From the NCBI GenBank assembly GCA_037389465.1, contig JAZARR010000105.1:186001-250000 (forward strand): 64,000 nt of DNA, written 5' to 3'. Positions 1-9,164 of the stretch are shown here, piece by piece. The stretch is from Baylisascaris procyonis. Taxonomy: Eukaryota; Nematoda; Chromadorea; Rhabditida; Ascarididae. Both the position numbers and the translations under genes were made by a program. Below the pieces are notes generated by a model that was not told where the DNA came from, did no database searches, and saw only the letters and a list, made by a program, of their open reading frames with translations. How positions within the stretch are numbered: the stretch's first letter is position 1; every line of letters begins with the position of its first letter.

Positions 1-102
1 GTTTTTTGGTTGCAAGGATGAGGTGAAAATCGTTACTGGCACTCACCATCTGCTTTGTGCTAACAGAATTACTGAAATTTAGAAATTATCTTCATCCTCC
101 CT

Positions 103-118
103 CCCCCCCCCCCCCCCC
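103..118. repeat. Homopolymer C tract (16 C)
   Basis: This is an uninterrupted run of 16 C, preceded by CCTCCCT. It lies upstream of eIF2 gamma. Similar long G or C runs recur through the window and are a local compositional habit. Confidence 0.9.
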
Positions 119-190
119 ACTTAACTATGATAAAGTTTATAACGTCTCGGTGAAGGATTTTAGTTTAGCACTTCTAAAAATAAAAATAAA

Positions 191-202
191 ATTGTTTTCC
201 AG
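191..202 (+). other. 3' splice acceptor upstream of eIF2 gamma ATG, candidate trans-splice site
   Basis: The sequence attgttttccag directly precedes a 20-nt purine-rich leader and the eIF2 gamma start codon. No upstream coding exon is visible in the first 190 bases. In nematodes such acceptors commonly receive a spliced leader, so this is a plausible mRNA 5' boundary. A conventional upstream 5' UTR exon outside the window is the alternative. Confidence 0.5.
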
Positions 203-222
203 AAGAGGAAAAGAAAGAGGAG

Positions 223-3200
223 ATGCCACAAAGTTGGCTGGCCACCCAAGATCTCAGCAAACTTGATCCGACGAAGCTCTCACCCCTTACTGAGGAGGTT
301 TGCCTATTCTTTTCTTTTAAGTATGTATGGAATCTATCAAAGAAGTTTGAAGGAGATGTTCTCTGCATTTAAACAAACAAGTAGATTGTGCTGTGAGCAA
401 ATTGCGGAAATGACGTCAAAATTTAAAACGATCCAATTTTTAAGGTTTGATCTCTAAGCTAGACTTTACTGTTGGAGTCTGATGCTTTTTCACAGTTGAG
501 CGCCCCTCCCTCACACTGCTTTCCGTCACGTTTGTGGTTGCAGGTGATCAGCCGTCAGGCTACTATAAACATCGGAACGATTGGACATGTAGCGCATGGC
601 AAATCGACTCTAGTGAAAGCCATCTCCGGTGTACATACCGTCAAGTTCAAGAACGAGCTGGAGAGGAACATTACAATAAAGCTCGGGTATGCGAATGCGA
701 AGATCTACAGATGTTCAAATCAGGAGTGTCCAAGACCTGGTTGCTATAGGTTAGTTAGTGTTGTTTTATGTTTTTTCTAAAATTCTTTTTCGAAGGGCTT
801 TTATCAAATTTTGCAGTTATTTTTATGACACGTTTATCTTCATAAACTATTGTCGTTTGTGGATTTTTGCTGGCTGAAATCTGTTTATTTTATTGTATGT
901 GTGAGTCCTCAGCGTTATCACCACATCAGTCAATCCCTTGATCTCTTTACATATCCTGTGTGTGGCGAGTGCGGTTGTATCTGTTAGAGCAAACTTAGTT
1001 TTGTCATCGTCACACCTTATCTTTTACTCCGGTTCTTAACAATTACTATGTTGCACTAAGATGAGCTAACGGCAGGGAAAAACTGGTGGGAGGAGAATCA
1101 ACTTCATGTCACTTCACCCACTTTCTTCATCCACTCTCCCCTCCCTCCTCTTTTGCCGTTCTTAAAAATATTTATAACCTTAAATTGCAGTCTCTTTCTC
1201 TGAGGATGAAAATTGAAACTGCTTGGTGAAGTTTGCAAAGCACCACTTATAGAGCATTTTTTAGCTCTCTCATCCACTAACTTCGTTTCTTAATATGAGA
1301 ACGTTGTGATACGTATCTGACAGTTGTGCATTTCTTCCATCTTTTTATTGAAATTGGTTGTCAGAACTCAGTTGATCGATCGGAGAAAGGCTGCAGACTA
1401 TGTTTTTTAGTTGTATTTTTGTTTTTTAGAGAGGGGAGGGGGAAATGTAAAGGTTTCAATGCAGCCGTTTTCAGAGAGATGGTAATTCATTCCACTTATT
1501 ATTTATTGGGAAGAAATTTTTGCTCATAGTTTGGCAGTCATTCGAGTCAGAGAAACGTCTTTCATCCAAATGAATCTTTTAGCTCCAATTTGCTTATGAT
1601 TGCAAGGTTTGGAATTCGATTCGGAGTCGGCATTTCCGCCATGTTGGTGAGAGGATATTACTTCCCAAGCGGTGAATTTGAATTGTTGAAGTGCAGCGAT
1701 GATTTTCAGGTCGGCGGGGTCAAGTACGCCCGATCGCTTCCCATGTGAGCGGCCTGGATGTGGGGGCGAGTTCACATGTGTACGTCACATATCGTTTGTG
1801 GATTGTCCAGGCCACGATATTCTCATGGCAACGATGTTGAACGGCGCAGCAGTGATGGACGCAGCGATGCTGTTGATTGCGGGCAACGAGTCATGCCCTC
1901 AGCCGCAAACATCTGAGCATCTGGCTGCTGTCGAGATCATGCAGCTCAAGCATCTGCTCATTCTTCAGAATAAGATCGACCTGATCAAGGTATGCCACTA
2001 ATGTTAGCCGAAAGATCAATTCATGGAGAGAGGGGAGGGTTGGGCTATCACTTTTCGTATAAAAGCAGTGGAGCCCCTCTTTTTTTAATAGTTAAAAGAC
2101 GAAAGAAAAGCGGTTGTGAATAATATTACCAAACAAAGGCTCAAAAATTCCATGAAAAGTGCGTTCCCGAATAGTGGATCCGTCGTGCTGTTAAACTCCA
2201 TTTTACGCAAGCAAGTTATCAAGAATTTCTTCTATTGCTGACGGAATGTCTGATGGATTGCCACTTACAGGAGAGTCAGGCACGTGAGCAGTTCGAGCAG
2301 ATTCGTAGCTTTGTGCAAGGTACTGTCGCCGATGGAGCACCCATAATTCCAATCTCGGCTCAACTCAAATACAACGTCGATGTGAGTCTTTACGTTCATT
2401 GTTTTACTCTTCTTTAAAATCCTCAATGCATCACTGCTCTTATTTTTATTCACTGAATGCATATCTTCCTCATTTAATTACGTGGCATATTCTAATATGA
2501 CAGAATGAGATGAACCAACCCAACGAATGCTGTGGAGGGGGGTGCGGGGCCGTCGATCTGCTTTCTTTAAGGTGTCATTTCTTTTTTAGGCTGTTGAATA
2601 CTAGCCGAGTCGAAAATGTTGTTTGATGCCTTGTTATGACTTACTCAATTATATCATGACGATAAAAACGCTTTGCTTCACAATTTAAAGTGGAGTGGCG
2701 CACTTTGTCTGCTGTAAATTGAGGTGATCTTTGATTGTTGCAGAACTTATCCAGAAAATTTCATGTAATGATTTTCGTCGGGTCTCATCTATGATGGATT
2801 ACAGGTTGTATGCGAATATCTTTGCAAGAAGGTGCCTGTACCGCCACGAGATTTTTCGTCTGATGCTCGCCTTATTGTTATTAGATCATTTGACGTTAAT
2901 AAGCCAGGCTCGGAAGTAGAGAACTTGAAAGGTGGCGTAGCTGGTGGATCCATTCTCAGAGGTACAAATTTAGATTTTATGGGGATAGGACAGATTGTTA
3001 CTTAAAATACAGATTGAAATCAGAATGTGAAAAGCTTTAATTCTTATCGAGTTCGTATTACAACTTTTGAATAAAACGATTTCCATTATGAAAGTTGAAA
3101 TTTACATTGATCTCTATGAGTGCAGCGGTTGTGTTTTGTAATTTGAAATAGTGTGATGAATGAGAAAAGAGAGTTAATTAGAGGGGGGGGGAGGACTGTT

Positions 3201-4615
3201 ATTGTAGTCATTTGAAGACATTTTAGAGGATACTAGGTTTCCAGGAATATTGCGGGTCGGCCAAGAAATCGAGGTGCGTCCTGGTATCGTTTCGAAGTCG
3301 GCCGACGGTCGTGTACAATGTCGTCCTATTTATTCGAAAATTGTCTCTCTATTCGCTGAACAAAATCAGTTGCAGTATGCGGTCCCTGGAGGTGAATTGA
3401 TCTGCGCCTTCGCTTTTTTCTCTTTTTTCCCTTTCCTTTGTTTTCTGTTTATCAGCTGTTGTCGTTCTTCATTTTTATTCGCAAAAAGTCACGAGTTTTT
3501 TTTTTTTAGTGGTGTGCCATTGGAACCTTTGAGTTTCAATGTAAACATTATAGAAATAAGCTCGAATTTATCGTATCTTTGGTCTTCGTTATTATTTTTG
3601 GAACTCTGTTCGTTCTATAAAATAGCTTTCATTTCATTTTCCTCTGTAGTGTAGAGTTGAATTGTTATCGGAAGAATTTCAACGAATAGAGGGCGGATAT
3701 GATCGTGAAGATCAATTGCAATTCACAAGATTTGCACTTTGGTGCTTGGGTATCATCGTTGCCTTAGATATCGGTTGCTATGTACGCGTTTAAATAAAAT
3801 ATCTTACGATTCTTTCGCAGTTTTAGTAAAAATTTGTTTTTAAATGAGTTTTCGTTCTTCATATTCCCTTTTCTTGACTGAGGTTTACACATGTAAATTT
3901 AAGGTTTAATTGGAGTGGGCACGAAAATTGATCCGACGTTGTGCCGTGGTGACCGCTTAGTGGGGCATATTTTGGGTGCGGTTGGAACCCTACCTGACAT
4001 CTTCACCGAAATCGAGATAGCGTATTTCCTATTGCGACGATTGTTGGGAGTACGTACAGAAGGAGGCAAGAAAGCGGCAAAGGTGCAAAAGCTTGGCAAA
4101 GGAGAGGTGTTGATGGTAAATATAGGATCGTTGTCAACTGGAGGTCGCGTCATTGCCGTTAAAGGTTAGATTATGCTTTTGGTTTATTCGGTTGCTGGCA
4201 CTTTTGCATGTTTACGCCTTGCGGAACGTGCTTAGTTGAAATAAGGTCACGATTCACCGTTGCCACATTTTACTTAGTCACATTGAATTCCGGGATCGTT
4301 GCGTAACGGCAAGTGAAGTAGACCTGTTTCCTACTTTGCAAATCTTTTCCTCTCCACCATCTTTTTTATGACTAGATTTATTCGCATCATGCTGTAACCG
4401 TTCTAGCAGCCTAATTTTGAATGGTACTAAGTTTGTCGATGTGATTATAATGGAAGGATGGTTCAGGTGATGCGGCGAAGATCGCACTAACCGATCCGAT
4501 CTGTACTGAAGTGAACGAGAAGATCGCGCTTTCGCGTCGTATCGAGAAGCATTGGCGTTTGATCGGATGGGGTACTATACGACGTGGAACGACTATTAAA
4601 CCAATTACTAATTGA
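223..4615 (+). CDS. EIF2S3: Eukaryotic translation initiation factor 2 subunit gamma (eIF2 gamma), complete, 8 exons
   Basis: This is the GTPase core of eIF2, which carries initiator Met-tRNA to the 40S ribosome. Exons are 223-297, 544-749, 1710-1989, 2271-2381, 2805-2961, 3245-3391, 3904-4164 and 4467-4615. All junctions are GT-AG, phases agree, and the product is 461 aa against about 470 in the family. Visible motifs are the P-loop GHVAHGKST (residues 39-47), NELERNIT in switch 1, DCPGHD (125-130), NKID (181-184) and SAQLKY (216-221). The C-terminal barrels contain [22 protein letters not shown] and KHWRLIGW. Cysteines 82, 87, 106 and 111 fit the zinc-knuckle insert. The start is the first in-frame ATG, 20 nt after an intron-like acceptor (201-202). 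Family identity is certain. The exact N-terminus is inferred and could extend upstream in frame if 202 is a cis-splice site. Confidence 0.96.
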
Positions 4616-4945
4616 ATTTATGGCTCATTTTGAAGCAAATGGAAGTTGAGTGCATCTTAGTTGTTGGGTGAATTTGATTTCCCACTCCGTCACGCTCTTC
4701 TCGTTTTCCACTCCCTCGATAAAAGTATAATATCTATCTTCTTTTGACCATTGTTTGCCTTTGAGACCCAGTTATCGATGGGAATTTCCGGAAGCTCAAC
4801 GGCTGTCGCATTTTCCATCTTTTACCATCAGATGCGACGTCCCCAGGCAACAGTTGATTGATATTGCAGGTCGATAGAGGAACCGTCTATCGTTTTTTCA
4901 ATATTTAGCGGATTAAAGTTTTTGTTGTTACCGTTTATTGATATA

Positions 4946-4951
4946 AATAAA
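4946..4951 (+). terminator. Polyadenylation signal of eIF2 gamma
   Basis: A canonical AATAAA hexamer lies about 330 nt after the eIF2 gamma stop codon and is followed by a GT-rich stretch (cgttgtgcgtggcttgttt). It is the clearest hexamer downstream of the gene. Confidence 0.6.
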
Positions 4952-5289
4952 ACCACGTTGTGCGTGGCTTGTTTAATGTTTATTTCAAAAAGTATAGATA
5001 TTTTCAGTACGAATTTCTAATGTGTTCATTAAGTAAGAAAGAGCATGCTCTCCTATATTCGTAATTTCATCATTGACATCGTAAGAGAGATGAAAGAGGA
5101 AACTAAATGGAATAAATCAACTTTCATAAAGCAATGGTTTTAGAAGGTAGGCGAGAGAATATTTTCCTTGTTGAAGCTCGATTATGACTTGTCGATATTT
5201 CTTTATTTTTTTGCTCCTATAAAAGGGAAGAAGTATTATGCTTATTGGGTAATTATTATCGTAAAAAAATAGTGAGATATTGTATGGGA
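4952..5289. other. Short tail-to-tail intergenic spacer
   Basis: AT-rich sequence lies between the poly(A) signal of eIF2 gamma on the plus strand and the presumed 3' end of the minus-strand unit. I see no open frame, RNA gene or repeat in it. Confidence 0.5.
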
Positions 5290-5295
5290 TTTATT
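5290..5295 (-). terminator. Candidate poly(A) signal for the minus-strand unit
   Basis: TTTATT on the plus strand reads AATAAA on the minus strand. It lies about 160 nt after the minus-strand stop codon at 5456-5458, a normal distance for a 3' UTR. The assignment rests on position only. Confidence 0.45.
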
Positions 5296-5455
5296 CGTTA
5301 TTGTTTTATCATTTGATCGGTTAATCGTTCTTTGAAAAATGAATGTTGATTGGCTGTTGAACTATCGTTTCGTATTGTTAAATGCTTTTCCATCTTTGAT
5401 TCGTTTTTCATCGCTACAAATAATATTTTATATCATCGACTTGAGCAGCAAAATT

Positions 5456-5902
5456 TCATAGTTGCAATCGTGTACCTGCCTTGAGGACATCACTTAACTT
5501 GAATTTAACTGCTACTGCGTTTATTAGCACTAATTGCAGAGAAGAGAGCATTATTGTCGGTTGAACGCGTGATACGACGTTGAATAAATGGCTATAAACA
5601 TTGTCCTCGGTTACTTCGAATGCCTGATAGTGGTAGGTGTTATAACAAGTGAAGAGCAGCTTATCTGGACACTTACCAAATAAAGCGATCTAGATAGTAG
5701 GTTGCTTTTGGTCAAATAGCCTGAAATTATTTGTGGAAGGCAAGCAAGGCAAAGGGAAGTAAGATATGATTAAAAAGTTATTCCTTCCCAGCTATATGCT
5801 TTATTTCGAGAATTCATTTCCCCAAGAAAGCGGTCAACGCGAAGTAGGTCCACGTACCTTGAGCATACTAAAAGTCGCTTGAGTGGACAAGGGCCGTTCC
5901 AT
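5456..5902 (-). CDS. Unrecognised small minus-strand gene, or 3' exons of the upstream minus-strand gene
   Basis: The terminal exon 5689-5456 follows the acceptor ctatctag. It encodes 77 residues plus a stop, beginning IALFGKCPDKLLF and ending LKAGTRLQL, with balanced amino-acid use that looks genuinely coding. A short upstream exon ends at 5858 with a strong GTACGT donor, and phase 0 fits. It may start at ATG 5902 (MERPLSTQ...), or at ATG 5870 just after an excellent acttttag acceptor; the latter gives an 80-aa protein. The stop of the preceding minus-strand coding stretch is at 6119, so the gap is only about 220-260 nt. Such spacing is typical of nematode operons that use spliced-leader acceptors. 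No family is recognised. The alternative is that these are the last exons of one longer gene. Confidence 0.5.
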
Positions 5903-6118
5903 TTTTTTTTTTTTTTTTGTTTCGCATTCAGATGTCGTTTTTTTCAGTTTTACAAAGCGGAACGCCCATCTTCAACCGGAAATGCTGTATTTCCGTTGCG
6001 TTGTAAACTCTGCAGTGAAATATGCTGATACATTATAGCGGTGAAAGTTTTATAGTATTATTACGGAGGACTATTAAGTCCAATATTTAGGTGATCTAAT
6101 AAACCTAAGAACTCGAGG

Positions 6119-6924
6119 TCATCGTGTAAGGTTGCAATAGTCCGTTGAAGTGAAAGCTATCCTCGCTAAAATCTGCAGCCATTGAAATTGTTCTTCATCT
6201 TTGAATACGATATCAGAGAGGCGTTCAGATTTCGTTGTGGCTGTGATATCTATTTGCGTATCTGCATCATCAACGTATCCATCCAACAACATCAAATGCC
6301 TTGCATCTGTTGGTCTGAGTACGTCTGCTGACTAATCGTTCGCATTTCAAAATCGTTATGCCAACAGGTCAGGCGGTGTGCTTCGTCATCACGCTATAGG
6401 ATGTGGATTAAGTTGATGCTCATTCAGCTCGAGGGTGCCCTTCGATGAATTCCTGCTGATTTAGGTGGACTAGATGTTTTGTTTCGTCATTTCCGTTTAT
6501 TATCGTTGTTTTTGTTTCCTTCAAGGATGGAAACCGTAGCAATGATCTCAAAGAATTGAGATGTTTGCTGCACGGTTAATTCGGATGCATAGGCGGCGAC
6601 CGCCTTCAACGTCAGTTAAGGGTGAGTAAACACTTTAGTACATTTCAACAATTTTTTTCCGGGAACATGAAGATGCAAGTGAGGATTCGGGTTAATTTAA
6701 TTGCAAACGGATCGGGGGGGGGGGGTGGAGGGGGGAAGGGGGTGGGAGGGAGTGGGTAGCAGACGGAATATATAGGCGTAACATCGTGCATACAAATCAT
6801 CTACTTGTCGAGCTCCACTATTGGGTACATTCTGAGGTGGAACTTTGAATGCCGCAGATTGCCTCACCACCTCCTTCCTTCCCGTACCCGTTGGCAGTTT
6901 TCGAATGTCATTTGTGGTTTCCAT
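6119..6924 (-). CDS. Unrecognised minus-strand gene, three provisional exons
   Basis: Provisional exons in transcription order are 6924-6794, 6632-6574 and 6327-6119. Phases 2-1 and 1-2 match, giving 132 aa. Exon 1 starts at the first ATG after an in-frame stop (METTNDIRKLPTGTGRKEVV) and ends at a GTATGC donor. The last exon is open for about 68 codons with acidic, well-mixed composition (LMLLDGYVDDADTQIDIT) and ends in TGA. The middle exon is weakest: another frame there (AVAAYASELTVQQTSQFF) is also open, so the join may be wrong. A 44-nt G-rich tract (6714-6757) sits in the first intron. I do not recognise the family. Coding potential is well supported by eye; exact structure is not. Confidence 0.45.
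6714..6757. repeat. G-rich tract with several GGG runs
   Basis: Twelve consecutive G are followed by further runs of three to six G separated by one to three other bases. The plus strand could fold as a G-quadruplex. It lies inside the first intron of the minus-strand gene model, where the transcript would be C-rich. Confidence 0.8.
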
Positions 6925-7061
6925 AAACAATTTTGACGTTGTACATCCATATGCTCTTCAATTATTTGTTTTTCTCTCTGTGTTATACTTCTTCCGTTAT
7001 AGACCACCCTCATTGTAATGCAGCTGCTATTTGCACACGAACATATGTTTCCGTTTCCATT

Positions 7062-7113
7062 TTTCTTTCTCTTTCTCTTTCCCTCTCTCTCTTTCTTTCC
7101 CTCTCTCTCTCTA
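7062..7113. repeat. Pyrimidine (CT/TTTC) simple repeat
   Basis: This is an almost pure pyrimidine stretch built from CTTT and CTCT units. It is a simple-sequence repeat and also accounts for a serine/leucine-rich spurious open frame across it. Confidence 0.85.
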
Positions 7114-7389
7114 CGATAGTCTAACGCCCAAAACCCATTGGTGCTTGTTGACGTAGGTTTAATCGCTTAGAGATATTGGTTTCGTTTAAAATTAAAAGTA
7201 GTATTAATTTCAATCGATTATTCGAAAAGTGGATTAGTTGATTCAAAAGGTCGTATGTTTTTATAGGTGACTGCAAAGGTGTGAAACTGTTTCCCAAGTG
7301 CACTAAACCTGTCTTTCATGCTATTTTGTTATTCGGTGCAGTAGTATGCATGGAAGAGTGACTTTTTTTGAAATGTCGTGTGCACCGTT

Positions 7390-7430
7390 GGAGGGAGAAG
7401 AAGGGGAGGGGAGAGGAGGGGTAGGAGGGA
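7390..7430. repeat. G-rich purine tract
   Basis: Repeated GGAGGG, AGGGGA and GAGGAGGGG elements lie on the plus strand. At least five runs of three or more G make a quadruplex possible. It lies in noncoding sequence upstream of taxilin. Confidence 0.75.
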
Positions 7431-7709
7431 GCGGCAAACGATAAATGAAAGATTTAGGACAACCTATCCTCAGTGCGTTCCCGATCGAGATTCAAGTTAG
7501 AGTTTAAACGAGACCTGCAGATCTTTGTCTTTTTTAGTTAATCAGCGGGTCGCCTTCAATTCTACAATATTATGAATCTCAGCACGCTTCAGTCTATTTC
7601 CTTGTGTTACGTTCTGTTTTATTGTGCTCACTAAAACTGCAATGATGGAATTTGCATGTGATACGAACAGCGATATCTCGCGAGTGAAACAGTATAATTG
7701 CGACCTTCC

Positions 7710-7727
7710 GGGGGGGGGGGGAGGGGG
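7710..7727. repeat. G homopolymer tract
   Basis: Twelve G, one A and five G lie just before a coding-like plus-strand open frame. It belongs to the same class of long G tracts seen at 6.7, 12.2, 24.7 and 33.2 kb. Confidence 0.9.
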
Positions 7728-7733
7728 CAATCT

Positions 7734-7937
7734 ATGTTTAATCCACTTCTGGACCTGACCGGAACTAATACTTGCTTTTGCACGCAACCATATGAAAGTG
7801 GATTAAACTTAGCTTTGGTCAAGCAGTCGGCTTTATCCCAGCCAGGATCGCAATCTCCATGTATTTGTGAGTTGTGGTCGTCGTTGGAAAGGCTGCAGAT
7901 TGTCGTATTGCCTAATAATAATGTTGAGAGGTTTTAG
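7734..7937 (+). CDS. Hypothetical 67-aa open frame, possible upstream exon or small gene
   Basis: An ATG-initiated frame of 67 residues (MFNPLLDLTGTNTCFC...) ends in TAG. Its amino-acid composition looks plausible for coding sequence and it contains several cysteines. It lies upstream of taxilin on the same strand, inside an intron or spacer of the minus-strand unit. No family is recognised. It has no visible splice acceptor at its start and could be a chance frame. Confidence 0.22.
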   Translation: MFNPLLDLTGTNTCFCTQPYESGLNLALVKQSALSQPGSQSPCICELWSSLERLQIVVLPNNNVERF

Positions 7938-8229
7938 GGTGTTGTACAGTGGTTTCGCGTCGAATCTCTGGTGGGATTGGCTACTATCGTCGTGTTAACA
8001 GAGGGAATAATGGCTCCCCAACCACATAAACCAGGTTTGCGTTAATTTCTTTAATAGCTTTTATTCCTCCAGAATTAGTCACTACGAAAAACGTGAGCTA
8101 AATCCCGTTCCACTCTTATTCCGATCGTGATTGCGAAGGGATTTAGCACGAGAAGCTTGATAATGAAGTGCTTGTATCTTATATTTGAAGTGTTGCTTTG
8201 CGCTCATTTGAACAAATGTAGTGAATCGT

Positions 8230-8628
8230 CTAAAATTCTAGAAACACCGAAGCGGACAGTTTTATTTTAAACATCTTCACAGCATGTCTGCAGTGAAATT
8301 GGAATTGAAAGTCTTGTAGTTGGTGCAGAGTTAGTTTTTCGATCCTGAAAGATGGCTGGACCCGCCATATTTTGTCGGATGTTTTGAAATAGAGTACTTC
8401 CTTATCTCAGCAGTTGTTTTTAATAGGTCTGTAATTTGACCACTAAGAACACTGACTCAGCTTTGCTCATTGAAAATACAATATGCTCGCTATCATCACA
8501 CCTTAAGCCTAGCAGTTTATCGCGAAGCTTCGTATGAGCATGCATAGAGCTCACTTTTCACGTCTAGAGGGGGTAGCTGAATTTTTGAGCTGGAAAGACG
8601 ACGATGTTTTACACCTCTGAGTCGGCAT
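8230..8628 (-). CDS. Provisional 5' exons of the minus-strand transcription unit
   Basis: On the minus strand an excellent acceptor (catttcctacag) is followed immediately by ATG at 8628 (MPTQRCKTSSSFQLKNS). This exon can end at donors after 8562 (phase 1) or 8555 (phase 2). The next stretch, from about 8405 to the stop at 8230, is open for about 57 codons (KTSDKIWRVQPSFRIEKL) and has a possible GTGAAG donor after 8281. Joining 8628-8562 to 8405 keeps frame. These may be the first exons of the gene continuing to 6.9-5.5 kb, or a separate small gene of about 80 aa. The AG directly before ATG suggests spliced-leader trans-splicing. Product unknown. Confidence 0.4.
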
Positions 8629-9159
8629 CTGTAGGAAATGAAAGGTTCATTTTTTTTTTTCAACTGCCAGTTTTTCAAGTGACGAAGCATCAGAATTCTT
8701 TCTACGAAATTTTCGCCGTCCCTTAATACCTCTGTGGAGTGATTACGCTTTTTTAATGCTTCTCTTATCTTTGAGATGTTTTTCGTTTTGTTATCTAATA
8801 TTATCTCTGTTATCTCTACCTTTTCACGTTTTTTTCTTTGTTTGATGTTATTTAATGATTAAATATTAAACCTTCGTATTATCTATCATAAAGTTCTCTG
8901 ATATTTGATATTTATCTAATACATAATGATGAGATGATGTTATCAAATACATTTGTGATGCTTTTTTTTTCTCCCTGGAAGTGTTATCGGTAGTGCTTTT
9001 TGGGAAAATTTCTCCAAGTACAGTTTTGCGATGACCAAATCCATTGTGCTGATTTCTAACGAAATGGTTTCATCAGTGGTCATTTGAAGAAGACTGTTGC
9101 TAGCACTTTTAATGTAAACCCCATGGTTAATGAGGCACAAATCTAGATTAAAATTTCAG
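8629..9159. promoter_or_regulatory. Divergent intergenic region between the minus-strand unit and taxilin
   Basis: About 530 bp separate the presumed minus-strand start (8628) from the taxilin leader acceptor (9158-9159). The stretch is AT-rich, with T runs and the palindrome-poor repeats atttgatatttatctaat. If both gene models are right it must hold both promoters. I see no recognisable TATA or other named element. Confidence 0.35.
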
Positions 9160-9164
9160 TTAAA

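Noticed and set aside
6541..6625. Plus-strand ATG exon reading MFAARLIRMHRRRPPSTSVK followed by GTGAGT, like a mitochondrial presequence
   Set aside because: No downstream plus-strand partner exon was found before taxilin, and the region is better explained as antisense to the minus-strand unit. Kept only as an alternative.
6933..7124. 63-codon plus-strand frame with Ser/Leu repeats
   Set aside because: It reads through the CT/TTTC simple repeat and has no supporting signals.
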